NCBI RefSeq assembly: GCF_030056735.1
Contig: NZ_JASHKN010000014.1
Coordinates: forward strand, 62,001 to 126,000
Source: Rhodococcus sp. IEGM 1409
GTDB taxonomy: Bacteria; Actinomycetota; Actinomycetes; Mycobacteriales; Mycobacteriaceae
Direction: 5' to 3'
Length of the DNA stretch: 64,000 nucleotides
Under the pieces are notes generated by a model that saw only the letters and a program-made list of their open reading frames with translations, was not told the DNA's origin and searched no databases. The first letter of the stretch is position 1. Every line of letters begins with the position of its first letter. A program made the translations under genes and the position numbers. This document shows positions 27,392-36,269 of the stretch, piece after piece.

Positions 27392-28158
27392 TTCTGCCGA
27401 CACCCGCGGAGGTCGACTCGACCGTCGCGGACATCGTCGAAGGGTATGTCAGAGCCGGGGCGACGACGCTCGGGCTCGCAACGGGGTCGTCGCCGATCGG
27501 AACTTATCGTGAATTGGCAGCGCGGCATCGCGACGCCGAACTCGACTTCTCGCTGGCCGGCGCCTTCCTGCTCGACGAGTACCTCGGATTGCCGAAACGC
27601 CATCCGCAGTCGTACTACTCGGTGATTCGGTCGGAGTTCGTCGATCACGTCAACCTGGATCCGGCGATGGTGTCCAGCCCCAACGGTGAAGCGCCGTGCC
27701 CGGAGAAGGAGATCGCCCGGTACGACCAGAGCATCGCGGCGGCCGGGGGAGTGGACGTGCAGTTGCTCGGCATCGGCACCGACGGCCATATCGGCTTCAA
27801 CGAGCCAGGATCGTCTTTGACGTCGCGCACCCGCGTGAAGACACTGACCGAACAGACCAGGATCGACAATGCGCGGTTCTTCGACGGTGTGGACGACGTC
27901 CCGCACCACGTGCTCACCCAGGGGCTCGGAACCATCAGCGATGCACGGCATCTGGTGATGATTGCGACCGGAGAAGGAAAAGCTGATGCGATCGCGGCCG
28001 CCGTGGAAGGTCCGTTGTCTGCATTCTGCCCGGCCTCGGTGATGCAGTTGCACCGCCATGTCACCGTCGTGATCGACGAAGCCGCGGCCAGTTCGCTCGA
28101 GCTTGCCGACTACTACCGGTACGCGCTCGAACACAAGCCGTCGTGGCAGTCCTTCTGA
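27379..28158 (+). CDS. nagB: Glucosamine-6-phosphate deaminase
   Basis: A 259-aa NagB that converts glucosamine-6-phosphate to fructose-6-phosphate and ammonia. Motifs are LGLATGSSPIGTYREL (substrate phosphate loop), FLLDEYLGL and LLGIGTDGHIGFNEPGSSL, with the catalytic Asp and His. Length is typical for the non-allosteric short form. It completes the path from GlcNAc import to glycolysis. Confidence 0.94.
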   Translation: MEIVILPTPAEVDSTVADIVEGYVRAGATTLGLATGSSPIGTYRELAARHRDAELDFSLAGAFLLDEYLGLPKRHPQSYYSVIRSEFVDHVNLDPAMVSSPNGEAPCPEKEIARYDQSIAAAGGVDVQLLGIGTDGHIGFNEPGSSLTSRTRVKTLTEQTRIDNARFFDGVDDVPHHVLTQGLGTISDARHLVMIATGEGKADAIAAAVEGPLSAFCPASVMQLHRHVTVVIDEAAASSLELADYYRYALEHKPSWQSF

Positions 28159-28159
28159 C

Positions 28160-28879
28160 ATGACCGTTTTGGAACTGGCTGTGCAGGACGTGCGGGGGGC
28201 GAGGATCGCGCGTTCGGTAGGAGCAACTCGGGTCGAGGTGTGTGCTGCCCTCGGCCCGACGGGGGGAGTGACGCCCAGCATCGGAGTGATCGAGGCAGCG
28301 TCGGAAGTGGGGATCGCGGTTCACCCGCTGATCCGTCCGCGCGCCGGAGGTTTTGTGTTCTCACCCGACGAAGTGTGGGTGATGGAGCACGACGTCCGTG
28401 CTGCTGCGGCGGCGGGAGCTGCCGGCATCGTGATCGGCGCGCTGACGGAGGACAATTCGATCGACACCCTCGTGCTGCGCCGCATCATCGGATGCGTGGA
28501 CCGGGCGAGGGTCGAGGTGACGGTGCATCGTGCGATGGACGTGGTGACCGACCGTCTGACCGCGCTGGACGAGCTGATCGATCTTGGCGTGACCCGCGTG
28601 CTGACATCCGGGGGTGCGGACACTTGCAGTGAGGGGCTCGAAGAGATCGGACGAATGGTCGACCATGCCGCGGGTCGCATTCAGATCATGGCGGGTGGCG
28701 GAATATCCGTCGACGACATCCCGGCGATCGCTGCCGTCGGCGTCGATGCGGTGCATCTCTCGGCGCGCAAAGTTGTCGCAGTGTCCGGCGGACCTGGTGG
28801 GGGATCGGATGGATACGACGTCACCGATGCCGAAGTCGCGCGGGATGCTGCGTTAGCGCTACGCGCTGTGAGTGCTTAG
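28160..28879 (+). CDS. cutC: CutC-family protein
   Basis: A 239-aa TIM-barrel protein that starts 1 bp after nagB. Motifs VEVCAALGPTGGVTPSIG, VHPLIRPRAGGFVFS, VTVHRAMDV and RVLTSGGA are those of the CutC family. CutC was linked to copper homeostasis, but its reaction is not established. Placement at the end of a GlcNAc operon suggests a role in amino-sugar metabolism here, which is inference. Confidence 0.88.
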   Translation: MTVLELAVQDVRGARIARSVGATRVEVCAALGPTGGVTPSIGVIEAASEVGIAVHPLIRPRAGGFVFSPDEVWVMEHDVRAAAAAGAAGIVIGALTEDNSIDTLVLRRIIGCVDRARVEVTVHRAMDVVTDRLTALDELIDLGVTRVLTSGGADTCSEGLEEIGRMVDHAAGRIQIMAGGGISVDDIPAIAAVGVDAVHLSARKVVAVSGGPGGGSDGYDVTDAEVARDAALALRAVSA

Positions 28880-28920
28880 AGACCCCTGGGACTCCTTAAC
28901 CACTCACGGCGCTTGGGCTC

Positions 28921-28951
28921 TAGACATACATGGACATCCAACTATAGGATG
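28921..28951 (+). promoter_or_regulatory. Candidate promoter and operator of the valine catabolic operon
   Basis: TAGACA (28921-28926) and TATAGG (28943-28948), 16 bp apart, form a plausible promoter. The dyad CATCC-N7-GGATG (28935-28951) overlaps the -10, and the octamer TAGACATA recurs at 28953-28960. A repressor site is likely, but its regulator is not in the window. Confidence 0.45.
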
Positions 28952-29011
28952 GTAGACATATTCACTGCTGCCTCCTGGGCGGTCCATACGAGCAAGGAAC
29001 GGGTTAGCACA

Positions 29012-30544
29012 ATGGTTGAAAATGCGACGGTTGAAAATGCGACGGTTCACGAGTTGACGCACTTCGTCGGTGGCAAGCGTGTTCCCGGGACCTCTGATCG
29101 ATTTGCAGACGTGTTCGATCCCAACACCGGCAAGGTGCAGGCCCGCGTCCCCCTCGCGAGCAAGGCCGAGACTGAAGCCATCATCGCCAATGCCGAAGAG
29201 GCGCAGCTGGTGTGGGCAGCGTTCAACCCGCAGAAGCGCGCCCGCGTGCTGATGAAGTTCCTGCAGCTCGCTCAGGCCGAGATGGATTCTCTGGCCCGCC
29301 TCCTTTCGTCCGAGCACGGCAAGACCGTCGCCGACGCCAAGGGCGACATCCAGCGCGGCCTCGAGGTTATCGAGTTCGCCGTCGGCGCTCCGCACTTGCT
29401 CAAGGGTGAATTCACCGAGAGTGCCGGCACCGGCATCGACGTGTACTCCATGCGTCAGCCGCTCGGCGTCGTTGCCGGAATCACGCCGTTCAACTTCCCC
29501 GCGATGATCCCGCTGTGGAAGGCCGGCCCCGCCCTCGCCGCAGGTAACGCCTTCATCCTCAAGCCCTCCGAGCGTGACCCTTCCGTGCCGCTGCGCCTGG
29601 CCGAACTGTTCCTCGAGGCCGGACTGCCCGCCGGCGTGTTCAACGTGGTCAACGGTGACAAGGAAGTTGTCGACGTCCTGCTCACCGACGATCGCATCAA
29701 GGCTGTCGGCTTCGTCGGCTCCACGCCGATCGCTCAGTACATCTACGAGACGGCCGCAGCTCACGGCAAGCGCGCACAGTGCTTCGGTGGCGCCAAGAAC
29801 CACGCGATCGTCATGCCGGACGCCGACCTCGACGAGGTTGCCGACGCCCTGATCGGTGCCGGCTATGGCAGCGCCGGCGAGCGTTGCATGGCCATCTCGG
29901 TTGCTGTTCCCGTCGGCGAGGAGACAGCGGACGCCCTCGTTGCGAAGCTGAAGGAGCGCGTCGCGAAGCTCAAGATCGGTCGCAGTGACGACGAAGGCGT
30001 CGATTTCGGTCCCCTGGTCTGCCAGGATGCTCTCGACCGCGTCAACAACTACGTGCAGATCGGCATCGACGAGGGCGCAACGGCAGTCGTCGACGGCCGC
30101 GGCTTCACTCTCGAAGGCCACGAAGGCGGATTCTTCGCCGGCGCAACCCTGTTCGACAACGTCACGTCGGACATGCGCATCTACAAGGAAGAGATCTTCG
30201 GACCCGTCCTTCAGGTGGTACGCGCTGCAGATTACGAAGAGGCACTGCGTCTGCCGACCGAACACGAGTACGGCAACGGCGTCTCCATCTTCACCCGCGA
30301 CGGCGACACCGCGCGTGACTTCACCGCTCGCGTCAACGTCGGCATGGTCGGCGTCAACGTGCCGATCCCGGTCCCGATCGCCTACCACACCTTCGGCGGC
30401 TGGAAGCGCTCCGGATTCGGTGACCTGAACCAGCACGGCCCCGACTCCTTCCGCTTCTACACCAAGACCAAGACCGTGACGCAGCGCTGGCCTTCCGGCA
30501 AAAAAGAAGAGACCAACCACTTCGTCATCCCCACGATGAACTGA
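29012..30544 (+). CDS. mmsA: Methylmalonate-semialdehyde dehydrogenase (CoA-acylating)
   Basis: A 510-aa aldehyde dehydrogenase that converts methylmalonate semialdehyde to propionyl-CoA at the end of valine breakdown. Motifs are GVVAGITPFNFPAMIPLWKA, FILKPSERDPS and VGFVGSTPIAQYIYETA, with the catalytic Cys in GSAGERCMAISVAVPVG. The general-base Glu of ordinary ALDHs is replaced, as usual in MMSDH (FGGAKNHAIVMPDAD). The N-terminus carries a 5-residue duplication, VENATVENAT. It leads the operon mmsA-acd-HIBCH-mmsB-echA. Confidence 0.93.
   Translation: MVENATVENATVHELTHFVGGKRVPGTSDRFADVFDPNTGKVQARVPLASKAETEAIIANAEEAQLVWAAFNPQKRARVLMKFLQLAQAEMDSLARLLSSEHGKTVADAKGDIQRGLEVIEFAVGAPHLLKGEFTESAGTGIDVYSMRQPLGVVAGITPFNFPAMIPLWKAGPALAAGNAFILKPSERDPSVPLRLAELFLEAGLPAGVFNVVNGDKEVVDVLLTDDRIKAVGFVGSTPIAQYIYETAAAHGKRAQCFGGAKNHAIVMPDADLDEVADALIGAGYGSAGERCMAISVAVPVGEETADALVAKLKERVAKLKIGRSDDEGVDFGPLVCQDALDRVNNYVQIGIDEGATAVVDGRGFTLEGHEGGFFAGATLFDNVTSDMRIYKEEIFGPVLQVVRAADYEEALRLPTEHEYGNGVSIFTRDGDTARDFTARVNVGMVGVNVPIPVPIAYHTFGGWKRSGFGDLNQHGPDSFRFYTKTKTVTQRWPSGKKEETNHFVIPTMN
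29015..29044 (+). repeat. Perfect 15-bp tandem duplication at the start of mmsA
   Basis: The 15-mer gttgaaaatgcgacg occurs twice head to tail directly after the start codon. It encodes VENAT twice, and a third partial unit (gtt) follows. It keeps the frame. Confidence 0.95.
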
Positions 30545-30558
30545 TCGGAACACTTTTC

Positions 30559-31719
30559 ATGTTTACTCTGACCGATGACGAGCGGGCGATTCGCGACACT
30601 GCCCGCGACTTCGCGGCCGAGCATCTGGCGCCCAACGCAGTGGAGTGGGATCAGACCAAGCATTTCCCGGTGGACGTCCTCCGTAAGGCGGCGTCCCTGG
30701 GGATGGGCGGTATCTACATTCGTGAAGACGTGGGTGGCAGTGAGCTGAGCCGCGTCGACGCTGCCCGGATCTTCGAAGAGCTCGCCAAGGGTGATCCGTC
30801 GATCGCCGCGTACATCTCCATCCACAACATGGTCACGTGGATGATCGACCAGTTCGGGGATGACGACCAGCGCCACAAGTGGGTGCCCGGACTCTGCTCG
30901 ATGGACCAACTGGGCAGCTACTGCCTCACCGAACCCGGTGCGGGCTCGGATGCTGCGGGCTTGAGTACCAAGGCCGTTCGCGACGGTGACGACTACATCC
31001 TCAACGGCGTCAAGCAGTTCATTTCCGGCGCAGGCACTTCCGACGTGTACGTCGTGATGGCGCGCACCGGATCTGCCGGTGCCAAGGGCATTTCGGCGTT
31101 CATCGTGCCCAAGGATTCACCTGGACTGTCCTTCGGTGCCAACGAGGTCAAGATGGGCTGGAACGCGCAGCCCACTCGTCAGGTGATCTTCGAAGACGTG
31201 CGCGTTCCCGCCGCCAACATGCTCGGTGAAGAGGGCAGCGGATTCCGCATCGCCATGAAGGGTCTCAACGGCGGCCGGTTGAACATCGCCGCCTGCTCGG
31301 TCGGCGGGGCCCAGGCAGCGCTCGAGAAGGCCGTCGCATACCTGGTGGACCGCAAAGCTTTCGGTTCGGCACTGATCGAATCGCAGGCCCTGCAGTTCCA
31401 GCTCGCCGACATGCGCACAGAACTCGAAGCGGCCAGGACACTGCTGTGGCGCGCCGCCGCAGCACTCGAAGACGGAGCGTCCGACGTCGTGGAGCTGTGT
31501 GCGATGGCCAAGCGCTTCGCGACCGACACCGGATTCGACGTTGCCAACAAGGCTCTCCAGCTTCACGGCGGGTACGGCTATCTTGCTGAGTACGGGATCG
31601 AGAAGATCGTTCGCGATCTTCGGGTTCATCAGATCCTCGAAGGCAGCAACGAGATCATGAGGGTGGTCATCGCGCGCAGCGTTGTCGCATCAGGTCAGGG
31701 AAAGCAGGGAGCAGCATGA
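30559..31719 (+). CDS. Acyl-CoA dehydrogenase, probably isobutyryl-CoA dehydrogenase
   Basis: A 386-aa FAD flavoenzyme. Features are YCLTEPGAGSDAAGLSTKAV (FAD/substrate loop), FISGAGTSDVYVVMART, the helical C-terminal domain, LHGGYGYLAEYGIEKIVRDL and the catalytic Glu in HQILEGSNEIM. Overall it is like ACAD8/AcdH. In this operon it should oxidise isobutyryl-CoA to methacrylyl-CoA. It starts 14 bp after mmsA and overlaps the next gene by 4 bp. Confidence 0.9.
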   Translation: MFTLTDDERAIRDTARDFAAEHLAPNAVEWDQTKHFPVDVLRKAASLGMGGIYIREDVGGSELSRVDAARIFEELAKGDPSIAAYISIHNMVTWMIDQFGDDDQRHKWVPGLCSMDQLGSYCLTEPGAGSDAAGLSTKAVRDGDDYILNGVKQFISGAGTSDVYVVMARTGSAGAKGISAFIVPKDSPGLSFGANEVKMGWNAQPTRQVIFEDVRVPAANMLGEEGSGFRIAMKGLNGGRLNIAACSVGGAQAALEKAVAYLVDRKAFGSALIESQALQFQLADMRTELEAARTLLWRAAAALEDGASDVVELCAMAKRFATDTGFDVANKALQLHGGYGYLAEYGIEKIVRDLRVHQILEGSNEIMRVVIARSVVASGQGKQGAA

Positions 31720-32774
31720 GCGACGAGCTCGAGGTATTGATCGAAAAGCGTGACGGACTGGGGCTCATCACCCTCAACCGTCCCAAGGCGATCAACGCCC
31801 TCAACCACTCGATGGTCAAGGCGATGGCCAAGGCACTCGAGGAATGGAAGTCCGACGACGACGTCAAGGCCGTCGTACTCACGGGCGCCGGCGAACGTGG
31901 TCTGTGCGCGGGCGGCGACATCGTCTCGATCTACCACGACGCCAAGGACGGCAAGACCGGTTCGCTCGACTTCTGGCGTGAGGAGTACATCCTCAACTCC
32001 GAGATCGCGAACTACCCCAAGCCGTACGTTGCGATCATGGACGGGATCGTCATGGGCGGCGGCGTCGGAGTGTCCGCACACGGCGACATTCGCATCGTGA
32101 CCGAGCGTTCGATGATCGGAATGCCAGAGACCGGAATCGGTTTCATTCCCGACGTCGGCGGAACGTACCTGCTCTCGCGCGCTCCTGGTGAACTCGGAAC
32201 GCACATCGCGCTCACCACGGCGCGACTGAGCGCCGGGGATGCCATCGCAGCAGGCTTCGCGGATCACTTCATCCCGTCGGAGAACATCGAGACGTTCATT
32301 GCCGCTCTCGCGTCGTCTTCGGTTGCCGAGGCCGTAGCGCAGTACGCGGAGTCGGCTCCGGTGTCGGAGCTGTTGGCCCAGCAGAGCTGGATCGACGCCG
32401 CGTACTCGGCAGACGATGTGTCCACCATCGTGGAGCGTCTTCGCGCAAGTGGAATCCCCGATGCGGAGAAGGCCGCGGAGCAGATTCTCGGCAAGTCACC
32501 CATCGCACTGTCGGTGACCCTGCGATCACTGCGCCATGCCAAGAACGCAGCAGGCCTGGAAGAAGTCCTCAACGAGGAGTTCCGGGTCTCGACGGCTGCG
32601 CTCGCCTCACACGATCTGGTCGAGGGCATTCGCGCCCAGGTCGTGGAGAAGGACCGAAACCCGAAGTGGTTACCGGCAACTCTCGACGATGTCACGGCAG
32701 AATCCGTCGACGCCTACTTCGCCCCGCTGGGCGACAACGAGCTCGGACTCGCCCCCCAACTGCAAGGCAACTGA
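31716..32774 (+). CDS. 3-hydroxyisobutyryl-CoA hydrolase (crotonase superfamily)
   Basis: A 352-aa crotonase-type protein, longer than enoyl-CoA hydratases and typical of HIBCH. LTGAGERGLCAGGDI and MGGGVGVSAHGDIRI form the oxyanion hole. PETGIGFIPDVGGTYLLSR carries the catalytic Glu, and the extended C-terminus (SVTLRSLRHAKNAAGLEEVL) is HIBCH-like. It should release 3-hydroxyisobutyrate for MmsB. It overlaps the acyl-CoA dehydrogenase gene by 4 bp. Confidence 0.88.
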   Translation: MSDELEVLIEKRDGLGLITLNRPKAINALNHSMVKAMAKALEEWKSDDDVKAVVLTGAGERGLCAGGDIVSIYHDAKDGKTGSLDFWREEYILNSEIANYPKPYVAIMDGIVMGGGVGVSAHGDIRIVTERSMIGMPETGIGFIPDVGGTYLLSRAPGELGTHIALTTARLSAGDAIAAGFADHFIPSENIETFIAALASSSVAEAVAQYAESAPVSELLAQQSWIDAAYSADDVSTIVERLRASGIPDAEKAAEQILGKSPIALSVTLRSLRHAKNAAGLEEVLNEEFRVSTAALASHDLVEGIRAQVVEKDRNPKWLPATLDDVTAESVDAYFAPLGDNELGLAPQLQGN

Positions 32775-32797
32775 TCACCGCCGAAGGAGCATCACTA

Positions 32798-33691
32798 ATG
32801 AGCACCATTGGATTTATCGGACTCGGTCACATGGGTGGCCCGATGGCGGCCAATCTCGTCAAGGCCGGACACAAGGTCGTCGGTTTCGATCTGGCACCTG
32901 CGGCGCTGGAGCAGGCAGTCAAAGACGGTGCATCGGTAGCGGATTCGGCAGTCGACGCCGTTCGCGGTGCCGACGTCGTGATCACGATGCTGCCGAGCGG
33001 TAAGCACGTTCTCGGACTGTACGAAGAGCTGCTGCCGGGGGCAACACCGGGCACGCTGTTCATCGACTGTTCCACCATCGACGTCGCCGATGCCCGCGAG
33101 GCACACGACAAAGCCGAAGCAGCCGGTCACCGCAGCGTCGACGCACCGGTCTCCGGCGGAGTCGTCGGGGCAACGGCAGGCACTCTGGCATTCATGGTCG
33201 GCGGTTCCGAAGCGGACTTCCAGGCCGCGTCACCGTTGCTGGACGTGATGGGCCGCAAGGTTGTTCACTGTGGCGACGCCGGTGTCGGCCAGGCTGCCAA
33301 GATCTGCAACAACATGATCCTCGGCATTTCGATGATTGCGATCAGCGAGGCGTTCGTGCTGGGTGAGAAGCTCGGTCTGAGCAACCAGGCGCTCTTCGAC
33401 GTGGCGTCCAACGCCTCGGGACAGTGCTGGGCACTGACCACCAACTGCCCGGTACCGGGACCGGTGCCCACCAGCCCGGCCAACAACGACTACCAGCCTG
33501 GCTTTGCCGTCGCGCTGATGGACAAGGACCTCGGTCTGGCTGCAAATGCGCTGCGCACCAACGGCGTCGATGCTGAGATCGGGCTCAAGGCCGCCGAACT
33601 CTACAGTCGCTTCCATACTGCGGGCGGTGGCGGTCAGGACTTCTCTGCCATCATCAACGACATCCGTGACCGTTCGACCGAAGGACAGTAG
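32798..33691 (+). CDS. mmsB: 3-hydroxyisobutyrate dehydrogenase
   Basis: A 297-aa beta-hydroxyacid dehydrogenase that makes methylmalonate semialdehyde, the substrate of MmsA. Motifs are [16 protein letters not shown] (NAD loop), [20 protein letters not shown] (substrate loop) and [13 protein letters not shown], with the catalytic Lys. GAAGGAG precedes the ATG. Its stop shares one base with the next start codon. Confidence 0.93.
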   Translation: MSTIGFIGLGHMGGPMAANLVKAGHKVVGFDLAPAALEQAVKDGASVADSAVDAVRGADVVITMLPSGKHVLGLYEELLPGATPGTLFIDCSTIDVADAREAHDKAEAAGHRSVDAPVSGGVVGATAGTLAFMVGGSEADFQAASPLLDVMGRKVVHCGDAGVGQAAKICNNMILGISMIAISEAFVLGEKLGLSNQALFDVASNASGQCWALTTNCPVPGPVPTSPANNDYQPGFAVALMDKDLGLAANALRTNGVDAEIGLKAAELYSRFHTAGGGGQDFSAIINDIRDRSTEGQ

Positions 33692-34467
33692 TGACCGACT
33701 TCAACACCATCATCCTCGAGCGTAAGGGTCGCGTCGGCGTCATCACGCTCAACCGCCCGAAGGCTCTCAACGCACTGAACTCCGAGCTGATGAACGAGGT
33801 CGTCGCTGCGGTTGCCGACCTCGAAGCGGACAACGGCATCGGAGCCATCCTGATCACCGGTTCCGAGCGCGCATTCGCCGCCGGCGCCGACATCAAGGAA
33901 ATGCAGTCCAAGACGTACATGGACGCATACGTCGAGGATTTCTTCACCCCGTGGGACCGCGTCGCAGCAGCTCGCAAGCCGCTGATCGCCGCTGTCTCCG
34001 GATACGCCCTCGGTGGTGGCTGCGAGCTGGCGATGCTCTGCGATTTCATCATCGCTTCGGATACCGCGAAGTTCGGTCAGCCGGAGATCAAGCTCGGTGT
34101 CATTCCGGGTATCGGTGGCTCGCAGCGCCTTACGCGCGCCGTGGGCAAGGCCAAGGCAATGGAACTGTGCCTCACCGGCCGCAACATGGACGCAGAAGAA
34201 GCCGAGCGCGCAGGCCTGGTCGCCAGGATCGTTCCGGCCGCCGACTTGCTTGACGACGCCTTGAAGACCGCAACCACCATCGCCGAGATGTCGCTGCCGA
34301 TTGCGATGATGGCCAAGGAAGCAGTCAACCGCTCCTTCGAGACCACCCTCGCCGAGGGCGTCCGCTTCGAGCGTCGGGTGTTCCACTCGACCTTCGCCAC
34401 GGAGGATCAGAAGGAAGGCATGGCCGCATTCGTGGAGAAGCGGTCGGCCGAATTCAAGCACCGCTGA
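33691..34467 (+). CDS. Enoyl-CoA hydratase
   Basis: A 258-aa crotonase. [12 protein letters not shown] and [19 protein letters not shown] carry the oxyanion hole and first catalytic Glu. [20 protein letters not shown] carries the second. It would hydrate methacrylyl-CoA to 3-hydroxyisobutyryl-CoA, filling the remaining step of the valine pathway encoded here. GTG start with AGGA before it. The stop codon lies inside the first unit of a 16-bp tandem repeat. Confidence 0.92.
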   Translation: MTDFNTIILERKGRVGVITLNRPKALNALNSELMNEVVAAVADLEADNGIGAILITGSERAFAAGADIKEMQSKTYMDAYVEDFFTPWDRVAAARKPLIAAVSGYALGGGCELAMLCDFIIASDTAKFGQPEIKLGVIPGIGGSQRLTRAVGKAKAMELCLTGRNMDAEEAERAGLVARIVPAADLLDDALKTATTIAEMSLPIAMMAKEAVNRSFETTLAEGVRFERRVFHSTFATEDQKEGMAAFVEKRSAEFKHR

Positions 34468-34516
34468 GCTCAGGTACCGCTGAACTTCAATACCGCTGAA
34501 CTTCAATACCGCTGAA
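34460..34516 (+). repeat. 16-bp tandem repeats spanning the end of the enoyl-CoA hydratase gene
   Basis: Units at 34460-34475, 34476-34491 and 34492-34507 all begin accgctga; the second and third are identical (accgctgaacttcaat). A fourth partial unit begins at 34508 and merges into the left arm of the following hairpin. The first unit contains the stop codon of the hydratase gene. Confidence 0.9.
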
Positions 34517-34562
34517 ACTGCCCTCACACTCGTCGAGAGTGTGAGGGCAGTTTCAGCGGTAT
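34506..34562. terminator. Perfect 26-bp inverted repeat with 5-nt loop (bidirectional terminator)
   Basis: Arms 34506-34531 and 34537-34562 are exact reverse complements around the loop gtcga. It lies between the converging valine operon and the MarR gene, so it can end both transcripts. The stem is far longer than the 8-16 bp of the other terminators in the window. Confidence 0.85.
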
Positions 34563-34573
34563 CTGTGGTCAGT

Positions 34574-35107
34574 TCACCATTTGGTGGGCACGCCGCCGGT
34601 GTCGAAGTCGCCGGCTGTCTTGCGAAGCTCAGTGAGGATCGTCACCAATTGTTCGAGCTTGTCCTGCTGGAGTCCGGGGTGAGCGAACACCTTGCTGTTG
34701 AGCATTTCGGTCGCTTCGAGAGCCAATGCGCGACCCGCGTCGGAGATCTCGATGAGCGTCGCGCGTCGATCACTGGGATGCGGGACCCGCCTGACCAGCT
34801 CTGCTTTCTCCAAACGGTCGACTGCATTGGTGACACTGGTGGGATGAACCTGGAGGCGGGCACTTGCCTTGGCCATCGGGAGCGCACCCGACCTGGTGAA
34901 GGTGAGAAGCGTCAGCAATTCGTAGCGGGCGAAGGTCAACCCGAGCGGCTTGAGTACCTCTTCGACCCGCGCCATCATGATCTGCTGTGCCCGCATCACC
35001 GACGTGACCGCAGCCATACCGTCGGCGACGTCACTCCACCCGTGCTCCGTCCACTGACGATGCGCCTCTTCGATGGGGTCGAGGGGGAGCGGTGCGGGGG
35101 GAGACAT
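34574..35107 (-). CDS. MarR-family transcriptional regulator
   Basis: A 177-aa regulator (181 aa if the ATG four codons upstream is used). The winged HTH reads LPMAKASARLQVHPTSVTNA and VRRVPHPSDRRATLIEISDA (about 85-125). Helices at both ends form the dimer interface. It converges on the valine operon and lies 85 bp before the mraY-like gene on the opposite strand, so it may control mraY or itself. The ligand is unknown. Confidence 0.85.
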   Translation of the reverse strand: MSPPAPLPLDPIEEAHRQWTEHGWSDVADGMAAVTSVMRAQQIMMARVEEVLKPLGLTFARYELLTLLTFTRSGALPMAKASARLQVHPTSVTNAVDRLEKAELVRRVPHPSDRRATLIEISDAGRALALEATEMLNSKVFAHPGLQQDKLEQLVTILTELRKTAGDFDTGGVPTKW

Positions 35108-35192
35108 AAGGTCGATCATCCCATGCTGGCAAGCGGTCGGGTGCCTTGTCTGATTGTGTGTCGCAGCCGCTTACGTCTGTAGAGTCCCACGG

Positions 35193-36269
35193 GTGATTTC
35201 AATCCTCGTCGCGGGTGGCGTCTCGTTGTTCGTCGCTCTCTTCCTGACTCCGTTTCTCATTCGTGTGCTTTCGCGGCAAGGGCTCGGGCACGAGATTCGG
35301 ATCGAGGGTCCGCAGAGTCACCAAGGCAAGCGTGGCACCCCGTCGATGGGCGGGATCGCGATCATCGCCGGCATGTGGGCGGGATACCTGGCGGCACACA
35401 TCATCGGTTTCGGCTCGCGGCTTCCACGTCTGTCTGCGTCCGGTTGGCTGGTTCTCGCGCTGGCGACGTCACTGGGAATCGTCGGCTTTCTCGACGACTT
35501 CATCAAGATCCGCAAGAAGCGCAACCTCGGGCTCAACAAGACGGCAAAGACCGTCGGTCAGCTGGCGAGCGCCATCATCTTCGGCATTCTGTTCCTGCAG
35601 TTCTCCAACAACAACGGAGTCACCCCAGGTAGCCAGTACCTGTCCCACGTTCGTGACATCTCGGTGTTCTCGATGGGGGCCATCGGCTTTGTGGTCTTCT
35701 TCTGCATTCTGGTTTTTGCCTGGTCCAACGCCGTCAATTTCACCGACGGTCTCGACGGTCTCGCGGCCGGCTCGATGGGCATGATCCTGGGGACCTACGT
35801 CGTCATCGCCGGCTGGCAGTACCGGAACTCGTGTGTCCTCGAGCCCGCCGCCGGATGCTACGACGTTCGTGACCCTCTCGATCTCGCTATCGTCGCTGCC
35901 GCAGCAGGCGGGGCGTGCCTCGGCTTCCTCTGGTGGAATGCCGCCCCGGCTCAGATCTTCATGGGCGACACCGGCTCCTTGGCACTCGGCGGCCTGGTGG
36001 TCGGCCTGTCCGTCACGACGCACACCGAGCTGCTGATGGTCATCATCGGCGCCCTGTTCGTGGCTGAGATCCTGTCGGTGATTATCCAGGTTCTGGTGTT
36101 CCGATCGTCCGGCCGACGCGTATTCAAGATGGCCCCGATCCATCATCACTTCGAGTTACTCGGCTGGCCGGAAACCGTCGTGATCGCAAGATTCTGGATC
36201 TTCGTCGCGATCTCGTGCGTCCTGGGACTCGCCACCTTCTACAGCGAGTGGTTCTCCGCTGCCGGTTAG
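35193..36269 (+). CDS. mraY: MraY-type phospho-N-acetylmuramoyl-pentapeptide transferase, outside a cell-wall cluster
   Basis: A 358-aa polytopic enzyme that forms lipid I on the inner face of the membrane. All hallmarks are present: [64 protein letters not shown] and [13 protein letters not shown]. Length and sequence look close to mycobacterial MraY. The GTG start (VISILVAGG) fits the family N-terminus. It has no mur or fts neighbours: MarR lies upstream and a Bcr/CflA exporter converges with a 4-bp overlap. It is therefore likely a second copy, although the main dcw cluster cannot be seen here. Confidence 0.88.
   Translation: MISILVAGGVSLFVALFLTPFLIRVLSRQGLGHEIRIEGPQSHQGKRGTPSMGGIAIIAGMWAGYLAAHIIGFGSRLPRLSASGWLVLALATSLGIVGFLDDFIKIRKKRNLGLNKTAKTVGQLASAIIFGILFLQFSNNNGVTPGSQYLSHVRDISVFSMGAIGFVVFFCILVFAWSNAVNFTDGLDGLAAGSMGMILGTYVVIAGWQYRNSCVLEPAAGCYDVRDPLDLAIVAAAAGGACLGFLWWNAAPAQIFMGDTGSLALGGLVVGLSVTTHTELLMVIIGALFVAEILSVIIQVLVFRSSGRRVFKMAPIHHHFELLGWPETVVIARFWIFVAISCVLGLATFYSEWFSAAG

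Noticed and set aside
28904-30553. 549-codon open frame on the minus strand opposite mmsA
   Set aside because: It is a mirror of a strongly biased high-GC coding frame, its translation matches no protein pattern, and mmsA is unmistakable.
34506-34562. End of an insertion sequence
   Set aside because: No transposase frame or second copy is present and the structure is a single hairpin between converging genes, which fits a terminator better.
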